Source of the DNA: CAZAMB01 sp964501365
GTDB taxonomy: Bacteria > Planctomycetota > Phycisphaerae > UBA1845
Assembly: GCA_964501365.1 (NCBI GenBank)
Contig: CAZCST010000014.1
Span: 62,001-126,000, forward strand
DNA: 64,000 nucleotides
Direction: 5' to 3'
Shown: positions 34,749-44,433 of the stretch, piece after piece
How the letters are laid out: every line of letters starts with the position of its first letter
Numbering within the stretch: position 1 is the stretch's first letter
Made by a program: the position numbers and the translations under genes
Notes under the pieces: generated by a model
Database searches by the model: none
What the model saw: only the letters and a program-made list of their open reading frames with translations
What the model was told of the DNA's origin: nothing

Positions 34749-35001
34749 CGAAAAGCCCTCAATCTCTGCTTATTTTCTAGCAGAACGCGTGCCAAAAATC
34801 CCACGAAGTCGAGTTCTTGATCTGTTCTCTTTCCAGTTCCATTCTGTTGATAGCTTAAGTTCAGTTCGATTGCGTGGGTCCAGTCCAGAAGTTGCTGACA
34901 GCGCTGTGTGAAAAACCGCGGGGTCTGCGTGGCGGGGTGGCTCAGGTCGCTCGTATCAGACCTGGCGCCATGATTACCAACGAATGGGCCACCCGTGAAT
35001 C

Positions 35002-35616
35002 TTAATTCTTCTTCCGTCCCTGAATCGCAACAAAAAGATCGGTCTTTTCCGCCGGCCGAAAGGTCCAGACCTTATCCACACTGAGATGCGTTTGGGTCAG
35101 GCTCATCACCTGGTCATCGATTGAATGAAAATAAAGAATGTCGCTCGATTTGGTACTGGATTGGATCCACGCCGCCCGGGCATCCGGATTGGCGGCGATG
35201 ATTAAGAAGTGGCCGCCTGATTTTAGTACGCGGTCGAGTTCACGCGTCGCCTTTTGCAGATCACTCAGCAGATGCCAAACTGCAATTGAAAATACGGAAT
35301 CGAACGATTCATTGGGAAAGGGCATTTGATACAGGTTTCCCTGCTCGAAACGCCTGCCGTCGGCTGAATACAATTCTCTCGCTCGCGCGAGGAGGAACGG
35401 GGAGGGTTCGAGGCCCGTGTATCGCCTGCCTGCTAAATTTATTTTTTCGGAACACACGCCTTGGCCACAACCCAAGTCTAATATTTCCTGAGCTGCTATT
35501 TCTTCAATCCACGAGTTGAGAATTGGATAGATGTCTTTGTCTCGGACACCAGGCGATCCCTCAATGGTGCGAATCCAATCGAGTGCTGCTTCGAGATCAA
35601 AGCTCTTGTCGTCCAT
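35002..35616 (-). CDS. Class I SAM-dependent methyltransferase
   Basis: 204 residues. Motif I is ILDLGCGQGVCSEK, followed by GLEPSPFLLARARE (acidic ribose site), GNLYQMPFPNESFDSVFSI and LDRVLKSGGHFLIIAANP, a methyltransferase_11 layout. The acceptor is unknown. It stands alone on the minus strand, about 250 bases from the FG-GAP gene. Confidence 0.85.
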   Translation of the reverse strand: MDDKSFDLEAALDWIRTIEGSPGVRDKDIYPILNSWIEEIAAQEILDLGCGQGVCSEKINLAGRRYTGLEPSPFLLARARELYSADGRRFEQGNLYQMPFPNESFDSVFSIAVWHLLSDLQKATRELDRVLKSGGHFLIIAANPDARAAWIQSSTKSSDILYFHSIDDQVMSLTQTHLSVDKVWTFRPAEKTDLFVAIQGRKKN

Positions 35617-35999
35617 GGTGAGTCACTTTTAGACTGGCGCAAATTGGCCCAGATTGTGCGACGGCTTTATTTCCAGCAGGGTGGCCCAGGACGCGCTGGG
35701 AAATCATGGCCCCAAGTCCGAAGAGGCTGGACATGGGCAATCCGTCCGTCTTTGAGCTGCTTTTCTTCAGTGGTGAGCGTGTAGCGTCCGCACATCGAAG
35801 TTCAAATTAACGAGGACGGGATTCATCGTCAAAATGCTTTCGTCATTCAAATATGGGCGATACTATGGAAGCGGGTTCATATTGGTTGCTCTTGGCGTCG
35901 TGATATGAATATTACAGGTCTTTCCGGGCGAGTGAGCGCAGGCATCCAAAAGTGGTACTGCGATTGTCTGGCGTCTGGCAAATACGAGCGGCGGTCGGC
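35617..35999. other. Intergenic region, nothing recognised
   Basis: 383 bases between divergent genes. No credible ORF with a ribosome site, no hairpin with a T-tract and no known RNA motif was seen. It should hold the promoters of both flanking genes. Confidence 0.5.
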
Positions 36000-36683
36000 A
36001 TGAGAGTCACGGAGATTTGGCGGTACCCGGTCAAGACGATGGCGGGTGAAAAGCTCCATCGAGCGGCTATTGGCCCCCTCGGGATCGATGGCGATCGGGT
36101 CGTTCACATCGAGGATACCAAAGGCCGCATGATCACTTCGCGATCGCATCCACGTTTTCTGGCGCATCGGGGCGTACTCGGCGCCGCTGGCGAACCGCTT
36201 GTTGATGGACAACCGTGGAATGATCCAAGCGTCGCCGCCCATGTTGAAGCAATTGCCGGGCCTGGCGCTAGAATGGTGCGGCATGATGGTGCCGAGCGCT
36301 TTGACGTGTTGCCGCTGCTGGTTGCCACCGATGGTGCTATCGCCGCGTTCGGTCACGATTCGCGGCGCTTGCGGCCCAATATCGTGATTGGCGGTGTCGA
36401 CGGGTTGGCCGAACGCGATTGGCCTGGCAGCTGCCTGCACATTGGCAAGGTGCTGATTGGGGTTCAGGACTTGCGCCTGCGCTGCATCATGACTTCCTAC
36501 GATCCTGATACACAAGTCCAGGACAAGTCAATAACGCGCGGCATCTACGACCGCTTCGAAGGAAAGCTGGCACTCAATTGCTTTGTGATCGAGGGGGGCG
36601 AAATCACTGTTGGAGATCAGGTGGAACTGGTGCGAGGCCGTGCCTGCACCGAATCCGCCTTGGCAGCGGGAGTCCAAAAGTGA
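36000..36683 (+). CDS. MOSC domain protein
   Basis: 227 residues from ATG 36000. The N-terminal beta-barrel segment (VTEIWRYPVKTMAGEKLHRA, GIDGDRVVHIEDTKGRMITS) leads to the MOSC domain (FGHDSRRLRPNIVIGG, DLRLRCIMTSYDPDTQ, NCFVIEGGEITVGDQVEL). The cysteine in RCIMTSYDP is the conserved sulfur-carrier position. MOSC proteins move sulfur in molybdenum cofactor chemistry or reduce N-hydroxylated compounds. An upstream in-frame ATG at 35952 would add a tail without family support. Confidence 0.85.
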   Translation: MRVTEIWRYPVKTMAGEKLHRAAIGPLGIDGDRVVHIEDTKGRMITSRSHPRFLAHRGVLGAAGEPLVDGQPWNDPSVAAHVEAIAGPGARMVRHDGAERFDVLPLLVATDGAIAAFGHDSRRLRPNIVIGGVDGLAERDWPGSCLHIGKVLIGVQDLRLRCIMTSYDPDTQVQDKSITRGIYDRFEGKLALNCFVIEGGEITVGDQVELVRGRACTESALAAGVQK

Positions 36684-36893
36684 TGGTCTTGAAGTCTGGC
36701 GGGATGGCACGGGTCGGATCAATTGCGATCCCGAATGGCAGGGTAAAAGATGGCTTGCAAAAGGGGGAGAGGGCGGGTAGATTGCCAGCGGAAAGATTGG
36801 AGTGACGACGCCACATGAATCGCAAACCATGAAGGCGAAATGGTTTAGGTTGAAAAGAGTGTTTGCGGGATGATCTCGGAGTAGAAGTAGGAA

Positions 36894-37163
36894 ATGTCGA
36901 TTACCGCCGAAGCCAAAGCTGGAGTCATTCAGCAATACCGCGTTCACTCGAAAGACACCGGTTCACCCGAGGTCCAGATCGCCCTGCTCACGACCCGCAT
37001 CACAGAACTGACGGAGCACCTCAAGGACAACGTCAAGGATCATGCCGCACGCCGCGGTCTGCTCAAGATGGTTGGCCGCCGGGCGAGCCTCCTGAAGTAT
37101 CTCACGAATACGGATCGGAACCGCTACCGCACTGTCATCTCCAATCTCGGGCTTCGCAAGTAG
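36894..37163 (+). CDS. rpsO: 30S ribosomal protein S15
   Basis: 89 residues, the exact family size. The sequence has HSKDTGSPEVQIALLTTRI, LTEHLKDNVKDHAARRGLL and LKYLTNTDRNRYRTVI, all typical of S15, which binds the central domain of 16S rRNA. A GTAGGAA site precedes the ATG. pnp follows 226 bases on, the conserved rpsO-pnp pair; the spacer likely carries pnp control elements. Confidence 0.98.
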   Translation: MSITAEAKAGVIQQYRVHSKDTGSPEVQIALLTTRITELTEHLKDNVKDHAARRGLLKMVGRRASLLKYLTNTDRNRYRTVISNLGLRK

Positions 37164-37388
37164 CCAGGCCCAAAGAAAGCCTTTGCTGCACTGCTCCAGG
37201 ATTTTTAGGTGGGAGCGAATTGGCGGCATTGAAGCCACGAATTGCATTCGCGTTTTGGCATATCCAATGTCGCTTGCGTCGGGTTCAATCCATGCGTGCA
37301 TCGCATTGGTCAAACATGAATTGGTCGGAAGATGGTCCGGGCATTGGGTCCGGCAGGTTGGAAAACATTTCAGAGTTGGAATTCAAGA

Positions 37389-39503
37389 ATGAGTGAAGCT
37401 GTTTTTGTAGAGAGAGTGGTGGGGGGGCGGACCCTTCGGATCGAGACGGGAAAGCTGGCCAAGCAGTCGGCAGGCTGCGTGGTGGTTCGCTATGGCGATA
37501 CGATGGTTTTGACTGGCGTCGTCACGGGACCGCCGCGAGAAGGCGTGGATTTCTTTCCGCTCACCGTCGACTACCGCGAGAAGACGTATGCCGCCGGGAA
37601 GTTTCCGGGCGGCTTTTTCAAGCGCGAGGCCCGGCCGACAATCAAGGAAATTCTCACCATGCGGCTCATCGACCGGCCGATCCGCCCGATGTTTCCGAAG
37701 GAGTTTATCGACGAAGTGCTGATCCAGTCCATGGTGCTTTCGGTCGACCAGGAAAACGAGCCGGACATCATGGCGATGGTTGGAGCTTCGGCGGCGCTGA
37801 GCGTGTCGAAACTTCCGTTTGAAGGGCCCAGTGCGGCCGTCCGCATCGGATACATCGACGACCAGTTTGTGCTGAATCCGACGATCAAGCAGATGGAATA
37901 CGCAACGATGGAGATGGTGCTCGCGGGGCACAAAGATGCGATCAACATGATCGAAGTCGGGGCGATGGAAGTGCCCGAAAACGTGGTGACGGACGCGATT
38001 GCGTTTGGCCACAAGACTATTGTCGAAATCTGCGACATGATTTCGGAGCTTCAGCGCAAGGCGGGCAAGCCCAAGGAATGGGCGCCGCCGCCACCCAAGG
38101 ATCAACTGCGGGCGGAGCTGCGCAAGCTTTATGGTGAATCCTTGCGTCAGGCGCGGTCGACGTCGGGCAAGCAGAACCGGTATTCTGCGGTCAACGACGT
38201 GTACAAGGCGGCGAAGGCCAAGTACGCCCCATCCGACAGTGCAAAGCCAGCCGAGCACGAATGGAATGCGGTCAAGACGATTCTCGATGAGATTGAAGGC
38301 GAGATTGTTGCCGACATGGTGGTCCGATCGGGCAAGCGATCTGACGGACGCGGCCCCAAGGACATTCGCCCGATTTCCTGCGAAGTAGGCGTTCTTCCCC
38401 GGGTACACGGGTCGGCGTTGTTTCAGCGCGGCGAAACGCAATCGCTGTGCGTGATCACGCTGGGGACGGGCCGCGATGAGCAAATCATTGACGGACTCAG
38501 CGAGGAATACAGCAAGAAATTCATGCTTCACTATAACTTCCCGCCGCTGAGCACCGGAGAAGTGAAGAAGGTGGGATTCACCAGCCGCCGCGAAATCGGC
38601 CACGGAAATCTTGCCGAAAAATCGCTGGAGGCAGTGCTGCCGACTCCGGAGAAATTCCCATACACGATCCGGCTTGTGTCCGAGATTCTCGAATCGAATG
38701 GTTCGAGTTCGATGGCGTCGGTTTGCGGCGGCTGTCTGGCGTTGATGGACGCAGGCGTTCCGATCAAGCAGCCGGTGGCCGGCATTTCTGTGGGCATGTT
38801 TGAAGCTGGCGGCAAGCATCAGCTCGTCGTCGATATTCTGGGCGAGGAAGACCATTTCGGAGAAATGGACTTCAAAGTTTCGGGAACGCAGCGCGGTGTT
38901 ACGGGCGTGCAGGTCGATTTGAAGGGACGGGGCCTGTCGCAAGACATTGTGGTGGAGACTTTCGCCCTAGCGAAGGAGGCCCGGCTGGATATTTTGCGGC
39001 AGATGCTCAGCGCACTGGCCGCACCGCGATCGAGCACCAGCGAGTACGCCCCGCGTATTCTTCAGACCAAGATCAACCCAGACAAGATCGGAAAGGTCAT
39101 CGGACCAGGCGGCAAGTACATCAAACTCATTGAGACCGAGACCGGCGCTACCGTGGAAATCGACGACGATGGCACGATCCTGATCTCCTGCCTTGATATG
39201 AAGGGCGCGGAGGCCGCATTGGGGATGGTTGAGGCCGTGAGTGCCGAAGTGAAGATCGGGAAGATTTATAATGGCCGCGTGAGCAGCATCAAGGACTTTG
39301 GTGCATTTATCGAAGTTGCGCCCGGCCAGGACGGACTCTGTCACATCAGCGAACTCGCAACCGAATACGTCAAGTCAGCTGAGGACGTCGTAAAGATCGG
39401 CGACAAGGTGCGAGTGAAGGTGCTTTCGATCGACGACCAGGGGCGAATCAAGCTGTCGCGGAAGGCGGCCATGCAGGAGGATACGGCGACGGCCGCCAAG
39501 TAA
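37389..39503 (+). CDS. pnp: Polyribonucleotide nucleotidyltransferase (PNPase)
   Basis: 704 residues from ATG 37389. Two RNase PH-like domains are visible (GDTMVLTGVVTGPPREGVDF with FFPLTVDYREKTYAAGKFPGG in two parts; and RSDGRGPKDIRPISCEVGVLP with GSALFQRGETQ), then a KH domain (KIGKVIGPGGKYIKLI) and an S1 domain (GRVSSIKDFGAFIEVAPGQDGLCHIS). It degrades RNA 3'-5' with phosphate as a member of the degradosome. It is complete, with the catalytic Asp region (GEEDHFGEMDFKV) present. Confidence 0.98.
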   Translation: MSEAVFVERVVGGRTLRIETGKLAKQSAGCVVVRYGDTMVLTGVVTGPPREGVDFFPLTVDYREKTYAAGKFPGGFFKREARPTIKEILTMRLIDRPIRPMFPKEFIDEVLIQSMVLSVDQENEPDIMAMVGASAALSVSKLPFEGPSAAVRIGYIDDQFVLNPTIKQMEYATMEMVLAGHKDAINMIEVGAMEVPENVVTDAIAFGHKTIVEICDMISELQRKAGKPKEWAPPPPKDQLRAELRKLYGESLRQARSTSGKQNRYSAVNDVYKAAKAKYAPSDSAKPAEHEWNAVKTILDEIEGEIVADMVVRSGKRSDGRGPKDIRPISCEVGVLPRVHGSALFQRGETQSLCVITLGTGRDEQIIDGLSEEYSKKFMLHYNFPPLSTGEVKKVGFTSRREIGHGNLAEKSLEAVLPTPEKFPYTIRLVSEILESNGSSSMASVCGGCLALMDAGVPIKQPVAGISVGMFEAGGKHQLVVDILGEEDHFGEMDFKVSGTQRGVTGVQVDLKGRGLSQDIVVETFALAKEARLDILRQMLSALAAPRSSTSEYAPRILQTKINPDKIGKVIGPGGKYIKLIETETGATVEIDDDGTILISCLDMKGAEAALGMVEAVSAEVKIGKIYNGRVSSIKDFGAFIEVAPGQDGLCHISELATEYVKSAEDVVKIGDKVRVKVLSIDDQGRIKLSRKAAMQEDTATAAK

Positions 39504-39575
39504 CCTGCTCCCTGTGAAAAGGAGCAAGTGACAGCTTTGATGAGGTAAGGGCCTCCGGCGTTTTGGAGGTGCGAC

Positions 39576-39800
39576 ATGCCCATCGGCAAGGTGAAGTGGT
39601 TCGACGTCAAGAAGGGCTTTGGATTCATTCAAGGCCCGGATGGCGGCAAGGACATCTTCGTACACTACAGCTCCATCGTTGGTGACGGTTTCAAGAGTCT
39701 CCGCGATGGGGACCGCGTGGAATACGAAGTTGCAGACTCCGAGCGCGGACCGCAGGCGCAGAATGTCCGGCGTATGGATGAACAAGCGCCAAGCGAATGA
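39576..39800 (+). CDS. Cold-shock-domain protein
   Basis: 74 residues. RNP1 KGFGFIQ and RNP2 IFVHYSSI are complete in a single CSD (IGKVKWFDVKKGFGFI), the CspA family. It binds single-stranded RNA or DNA and melts structure. A strong TTGGAGGTG site precedes the ATG. It begins 73 bases after pnp; a 6-bp hairpin TGCTCC/GGAGCA (39506-39526) lies between them, without a T-tract. Confidence 0.95.
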   Translation: MPIGKVKWFDVKKGFGFIQGPDGGKDIFVHYSSIVGDGFKSLRDGDRVEYEVADSERGPQAQNVRRMDEQAPSE

Positions 39801-39838
39801 TAGCGACGGTAATGGCCGTGAATAAGCCGAGGTGACAT

Positions 39839-40063
39839 ATGAGCAATCGTGAACTCAAACGAGTTGCCCAACAGCGATTAGAATCACTTTCGCCGGAACG
39901 GCTAAGGGTCGCAGTTGACTTTCTTGCATATCTCGAAGAACGCGAAAGTAACGATGCGACAGAAGAACTCCTGCGCATTCCCGGGCTGGCAGAGGAATTG
40001 AAGAAAGTGAAAAATTCCAAAGCCAAATTGGTCAATTGGCGCCGCGCGAGGAAGGATGTTTAG
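39839..40063 (+). CDS. Probable antitoxin of a type II toxin-antitoxin pair
   Basis: 74 residues, with GAGGTGA ahead of the ATG. Its helical N-terminus (LSPERLRVAVDFLAYLEERE) matches small DUF2281/RelB-like antitoxins, and the C-terminus is basic. It overlaps the following RelE-like toxin gene by eight bases. The codon use is AT-richer than in pnp and the flanking genes, suggesting acquisition. The family assignment is by layout more than by sequence. Confidence 0.7.
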   Translation: MSNRELKRVAQQRLESLSPERLRVAVDFLAYLEERESNDATEELLRIPGLAEELKKVKNSKAKLVNWRRARKDV

Positions 40064-40322
40064 CGTTCAGCTCATGCCACAGCCGGATCGCTTTTATCGT
40101 GATGCCGACACTCCTGTAGCCAAAAAACTCGCACGATGTTTTGCACAATTGGAAGTAGATCCTCGGTCCCATCCAAACATCACTTCACTTACAGGTTCTC
40201 TGTCGGGGTTCTATCGATACCGCGTCGGAGATTATCGAGTTGTCTATCGAATTGATTTCGAGAAAGAAGTCGTGATTGTGGCTCGAATCGCACACCGACG
40301 AGAAGCCTATGGACTTCGATGA
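40056..40322 (+). CDS. RelE/ParE-family toxin
   Basis: 88 residues. The C-terminal YRYRVGDYRVVYRID followed by VVIVARIAHRREAYG is the RelE/ParE superfamily signature; the arginine- and tyrosine-rich core is intact. Such toxins cleave mRNA on the ribosome or poison gyrase. It is co-translated with the antitoxin by overlap. Its 3' end overlaps the start of the histidine kinase gene by 14 bases. Confidence 0.85.
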   Translation: MFSVQLMPQPDRFYRDADTPVAKKLARCFAQLEVDPRSHPNITSLTGSLSGFYRYRVGDYRVVYRIDFEKEVVIVARIAHRREAYGLR

Positions 40323-41040
40323 GACAACTCCCGCGGGAGTTTCGACTCCCATGACGGTGGTGGAGATGGCGGAGCTGGCCGGAGGCTTGGCGCACGAGCT
40401 GCGCAATCCGCTTTCCACCATGATGGTTAATCTCAAGCTGCTGGCCGAAAATCTTCAGGATCAGTCCGCGAATTTTGAAGACGTACGCAGGCGGGCGCTA
40501 TTGAAAGTCGATGTGTTGCGGCGGGAAGCCGAGCGGCTTCAATCGCTCTTTGACGATTTTCTCAACCTTGCTGCTCCCTACAATCTTCAGAGGTCGCGGT
40601 GCGATCTCAACAAGGTCGTAGCGCGACTGGTTGAATTCTTTGCGCCCATGCTCAAGAGCAGCGGCGTGGAACTTTTCGTATCCACTCTCGAAGGGCCGGT
40701 CTGGGTCCATGCCGACGAGAAGTTTCTTGGGCAGGCTCTGCTCAATCTGGTCGTCAATGCCCAGGAGTCGATGCCACAGGGTGGCACGCTGACGCTCTCC
40801 ACGACGAAAGAGGATGACTACGGGGTGATTCGCGTCGCCGACACGGGACTGGGGATTCCCGACAAAGACCGCGAGCGGATCATGCGACCGTTCTTCTCCA
40901 CCAAGGCCAAGGGGACAGGCCTGGGCCTATCCATTACCCGCCGAATCATTCAGGAACACTCCGGCACCCTGACTTTCACGCACAATCAGCCATCGGGAAC
41001 GGTTTTCATGGTTCGTCTTCCGTTGAGCGATTCCTCCTGA
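40309..41040 (+). CDS. Soluble sensor histidine kinase without visible input domain
   Basis: 243 residues from ATG 40309. The H box GGLAHELRNPLSTMMVNLK places phospho-His at H29. N, G1 and G2 boxes follow (LVVNAQESMPQGG, VADTGLGIPDKDRERI, KGTGLGLSITRRI). There is no TM or PAS segment ahead of the HisKA domain, so the input is a partner protein or the short N-terminal 20 residues. No response regulator gene is adjacent. The start inside the toxin gene, with GAGAAG ahead, implies co-transcription with the toxin-antitoxin pair. Confidence 0.88.
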   Translation: MDFDETTPAGVSTPMTVVEMAELAGGLAHELRNPLSTMMVNLKLLAENLQDQSANFEDVRRRALLKVDVLRREAERLQSLFDDFLNLAAPYNLQRSRCDLNKVVARLVEFFAPMLKSSGVELFVSTLEGPVWVHADEKFLGQALLNLVVNAQESMPQGGTLTLSTTKEDDYGVIRVADTGLGIPDKDRERIMRPFFSTKAKGTGLGLSITRRIIQEHSGTLTFTHNQPSGTVFMVRLPLSDSS

Positions 41041-41108
41041 TCCCAACGAAGTCTTACAACTGCTCAAGATCAGTGGCACCGCGTTGATGCAGTTGGACGG
41101 CGTTGCGG

Positions 41109-42632
41109 CTACCGCTTCATGGTCTCCGGGTCGCGGAGGGGCAGCGTGGTCAGCTTGCCGAATGAATCAAACTTGAGGTCGGCGGCCTTATCGTAACCCC
41201 CGGATGAAATCGCACCGGCATCGCCAACCGCAAGCAGCACGAGCTGATCGGGCTGCAGGTATTTCTGTGCGACCCGCTGCACGTCATCCGGAGTCACCGT
41301 CTTGAGGTTTTCGATGTAAGTCTGCCAGTAGATCGGATCGCGGCCGGTGTATTCGTCATCGACGTAGGCGCCAAGAATTGTCATTTTCGATTGAAAGCGC
41401 TGCGGGAAGCTCTCGACATAAAAATTGACCGTGTCGTCAACGTCCTTTTGCGTCACCTTTTCCTTGCGCAGCCGTTCAATTTCCTCCAGCACGATTTTGG
41501 TTGCGTATGCGCAAGAGTTGCTCTTGCTCTGGAACCATGCGCGGAAGTCTCCGGGATACCAGACGCCCTGGCCGAACCGGCTGCCGGAGTTGTAGGCCAG
41601 TCCTTCGTCCGAGCGAACGCGGGCCACGATGCGCGAGCGAAAACCCGATGCGCCCAGAATACCGTTCATCACTTGCAGCGCGAATTCGTCGGGCGTCCCC
41701 CGCATAATGCCAAGGTGGCCGATCGAGACACGGCCCTGATTGACATCAGGCTTGTTGACCAGGTACACGCCCGGCCTGGGTTTGTAGGAGGCCGCTTCAA
41801 ATTTCTTTGGAGCAGGCTCGCCGGCAGGCCAGCCCGCAAACAGCTTCTCGAGCTTGTCGAGCATGGCCTTTCGATCAAAATCCCCGGCGACGGCAACGAT
41901 CATGTTGGCGGGATGCACGTATTTGCGATGGAACGCCAGCAAATCGTCGCGGGTGATGGCATTGAGCGACTCGGTGGTATCATAGCGATTGGCGAAGTGC
42001 TCATCGCCGTACATCAGAAAACTCCACTCCGAACGCTCAATCGCCTCCGTGGCGTCGTTGCGGCGCTTGATGTTCTGGAGACGGCGTTCCTTGGCGAGGC
42101 GCAGTCGCGTTTCGTCGAAGCGCGGATAGCGGAGCATTCCCCCAAGCAGTTCGAGGCCCGCGTCAATGTCCTTTGAAAGACAGGACACGCCTGCAACGCC
42201 GCTCGTGTCACCGATGTTGGAAAACAGTCGTGCGGCCAGAAACTCCACTTTTTCGTCGAGTTCCTCGGGTGTGAAGTCCTGGCTGCCGCCGTCGCGCATC
42301 TGTTCGCCGGTGAGGGCGGCGACTCCGATCTTGTCAGCGGGATCGAACGCCGATCCGGTGCGCATCGTGATGGTGAGATCAAACACCGGCAACATGCGGT
42401 CTTCGGCGATGTATACCACCACGCCGTTCGATAGCGTCGCACGAACCTGCGAGGGCTGCGGAAGTTTGAAATCAAGCTTGGGGTAGACCAACTTGTCGGG
42501 ATGCGGAGCGATTCCCGCCGGGGCATCGGCGTGAACGAACGATGCCATCAGCAAGCCGCAGACCACCAGACCGCCTGCCCCATATTTTCTTTGAACACTA
42601 TTTCTTCGAACACTACGCGTTGAACCTTGCAT
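41109..42632 (-). CDS. M16-family peptidase-like subunit lacking the zinc motif
   Basis: 507 residues from ATG 42632, with AAGGAG upstream at good spacing; two bases separate it from the partner's stop. An N-terminal signal (GGLVVCGLLMASFVHAD) shows export. It has M16 features (VRATLSNGVVVYIAEDRMLP, MIVAVAGDFDRKAMLDKLEK, and SEGLAYNSGSRFG-like text) but LTGEQMRDGG stands where HxxEH should be. It should therefore be the inactive half of a heterodimer with the upstream catalytic gene, as in bacterial relatives of mitochondrial processing peptidase. Confidence 0.88.
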   Translation of the reverse strand: MQGSTRSVRRNSVQRKYGAGGLVVCGLLMASFVHADAPAGIAPHPDKLVYPKLDFKLPQPSQVRATLSNGVVVYIAEDRMLPVFDLTITMRTGSAFDPADKIGVAALTGEQMRDGGSQDFTPEELDEKVEFLAARLFSNIGDTSGVAGVSCLSKDIDAGLELLGGMLRYPRFDETRLRLAKERRLQNIKRRNDATEAIERSEWSFLMYGDEHFANRYDTTESLNAITRDDLLAFHRKYVHPANMIVAVAGDFDRKAMLDKLEKLFAGWPAGEPAPKKFEAASYKPRPGVYLVNKPDVNQGRVSIGHLGIMRGTPDEFALQVMNGILGASGFRSRIVARVRSDEGLAYNSGSRFGQGVWYPGDFRAWFQSKSNSCAYATKIVLEEIERLRKEKVTQKDVDDTVNFYVESFPQRFQSKMTILGAYVDDEYTGRDPIYWQTYIENLKTVTPDDVQRVAQKYLQPDQLVLLAVGDAGAISSGGYDKAADLKFDSFGKLTTLPLRDPETMKR

Positions 42633-42633
42633 A

Positions 42634-44433
42634 TCAGTTTGACTCCTTGGTGGGAGATTCAAGTTCGGCAATCCGGGCTTTCATCGCCTTCAGCATGAAA
42701 CCAAGCACGCCGCTTTGTTCCGCGGGAACCTGCCCCGATGACAACATCTGCTCCATTTTTTCCGACTGGGCTTTGAGTTTTTCCAGGTCTTTGGATTCCT
42801 TGATACGCTTGAGCCCGGCTTTGATTTGGCCTTGGGCTTCGGCGGGAATTGATGCGAGTAATTTGGCGAGTTCCGGGTCTTCGATGGACTCAGGTTCGCC
42901 GCCCTGCTTGGGCTTGGTGCGGTAGATGGCCACTGTGCGAAGCTTGGGATCCATGTACTGCTTGACGGCGCGATGAACATCGTCTGCCGTCACTTTCATC
43001 ATGCGATCGGGGGCTTCGTTCAGGTGCTTCCAGTCGTACCACGTGTCAGTCAGCGCGAGCTGGAACATCAGGCCGTTATTTGTGCGAAGCCGATTCACCG
43101 AAGAAGCGAGAACCTGATTCTTGACCTTTTGCAATTCGTGGTCGGTGATTTCGCCGTCACGCAACTTGTCGATTTCTTCGAGGATGGCCTTCTCAACGTC
43201 TTCGGGCTTCTTGCCTTCCTTCACTGTCGCGTCGATTTCCATGTAACCTGCATATTTGCGGGAGGAGTTCGATCCACTGGGCTGGCCCATGGCGGATTCG
43301 TCCTTGGAGACCAGTCGCTTGTAGAGGCGACCCGTCTTGCCGGACAGCAGTTCGCCGACAACCTCCAGGGCGGCTTCGTCGGGGTGTCCGATGGCCACGC
43401 CCTGATAACGAATTTCCACGCTGGGATTGGTTTCGGCCTCGCCATCGAATCGGCGTTCAGCCAGTGAGCGCGGCTCCTCGGTAATGACGGGGTCGGGTTG
43501 CTTTGGTCCGCGTGGAATACCGCCAAAGTATTTCTTCGCCATTTCGATGACCTTGTTGGAATCGAAATCACCGACGAGGACGATGCGTGCGTTGTTGGGG
43601 GCGTAATAGATTTTGTAGAAGTCGCGGACGTCCTGGGCCGTGATCGATTCAACCTCGGAAGACCAACCCAGCACTGGCACGCCGTAGGGGTGGGCCTGCC
43701 AGAACATGGCGTCAAACGCTTCATTCAACTTGCCGGTGGGCGTACTCTCGGTGCGGAGGCGTCGTTCCTCGCGGACGTTGTCGCGCTCAACATAGAATTC
43801 CCGCATAATGCCGTTTTGCATACGGTCGGATTCGAGCCAGAAAAACAGCTCCATTTTGTTGGAAGGAAGCTGCACGAAGTAAATGGTGAAGTCTTCGGAC
43901 GTGCCCGCGTTCAGGCCGGCTCCGCCGTTGGTTGTATAAAGGTTGAAGAGTTCGTTGTTCTTGATGAAGCTGCGGTGCTTTACGACTAGATCGTCGAACT
44001 CCTTCTTCATCGCGGTATACTCCGGCGTCCACTGCGAAGGATCGAGCACGTCGTTGATTTTCCCATGGCGTTTCATCACGCGCATGCGATCCATCTCCAC
44101 GTTCATTTTTTCGCGGAGAGCTTCTTCCTGTTCGATAAGCGGCTTTTCGGCCTCGTAGTCGGTGGTGCCGATGATCTTCGATCCCTTGAAGAGCATGTGT
44201 TCAAAGAGGTGGGCAATACCGCTTTGGTTTCGCGGATCGTTCACGGAGCCAACGTCGTAGATGACGCAGCCGGCGAAGACGGGCTGCTCACGGCGTTCGA
44301 CGAGCAGCAACTTCAGACCGTTATCGAGCGTTTCGACCCGCGGCTCTATTTTTTGCGCCAGGGAGCGCGTGGGCGCGATGATGGCGGCCAAGAGGAAAGC
44401 CAGGGATTTGCAGTGCTTCATGTTGAATTTCAT
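42634..44433 (-). CDS. Zinc peptidase of family M16, catalytic subunit
   Basis: 599 residues. Signal peptide about 1-26 (ending SLAQ). The zinc motif is H75-L-F-E78-H79 (GIAHLFEHMLFKGS), followed at typical distance by GGAGLNAGTSEDFTIYFVQL. VERDNVREERRLR and AYGVPVLGW-like segments belong to the first M16 domain; the second half (AIGHPDEAALEVVGELLSG) is the inactive repeat. It cleaves peptides in the periplasm. GGAG lies seven bases ahead of the ATG. Confidence 0.93.
   Translation of the reverse strand: MKFNMKHCKSLAFLLAAIIAPTRSLAQKIEPRVETLDNGLKLLLVERREQPVFAGCVIYDVGSVNDPRNQSGIAHLFEHMLFKGSKIIGTTDYEAEKPLIEQEEALREKMNVEMDRMRVMKRHGKINDVLDPSQWTPEYTAMKKEFDDLVVKHRSFIKNNELFNLYTTNGGAGLNAGTSEDFTIYFVQLPSNKMELFFWLESDRMQNGIMREFYVERDNVREERRLRTESTPTGKLNEAFDAMFWQAHPYGVPVLGWSSEVESITAQDVRDFYKIYYAPNNARIVLVGDFDSNKVIEMAKKYFGGIPRGPKQPDPVITEEPRSLAERRFDGEAETNPSVEIRYQGVAIGHPDEAALEVVGELLSGKTGRLYKRLVSKDESAMGQPSGSNSSRKYAGYMEIDATVKEGKKPEDVEKAILEEIDKLRDGEITDHELQKVKNQVLASSVNRLRTNNGLMFQLALTDTWYDWKHLNEAPDRMMKVTADDVHRAVKQYMDPKLRTVAIYRTKPKQGGEPESIEDPELAKLLASIPAEAQGQIKAGLKRIKESKDLEKLKAQSEKMEQMLSSGQVPAEQSGVLGFMLKAMKARIAELESPTKESN

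Noticed and set aside
36684..36893. tRNA or riboswitch ahead of rpsO
   Set aside because: No cloverleaf with a TTCGA(A/T) loop and no known riboswitch core could be found by eye.
37383..38942. 519-codon open frame antisense to pnp
   Set aside because: His/Arg-rich shadow of a conserved gene, with no ribosome site.
39506..39526. Terminator after pnp
   Set aside because: The TGCTCC/GGAGCA stem has only six pairs and no T-tract; noted within the cold-shock gene entry only.
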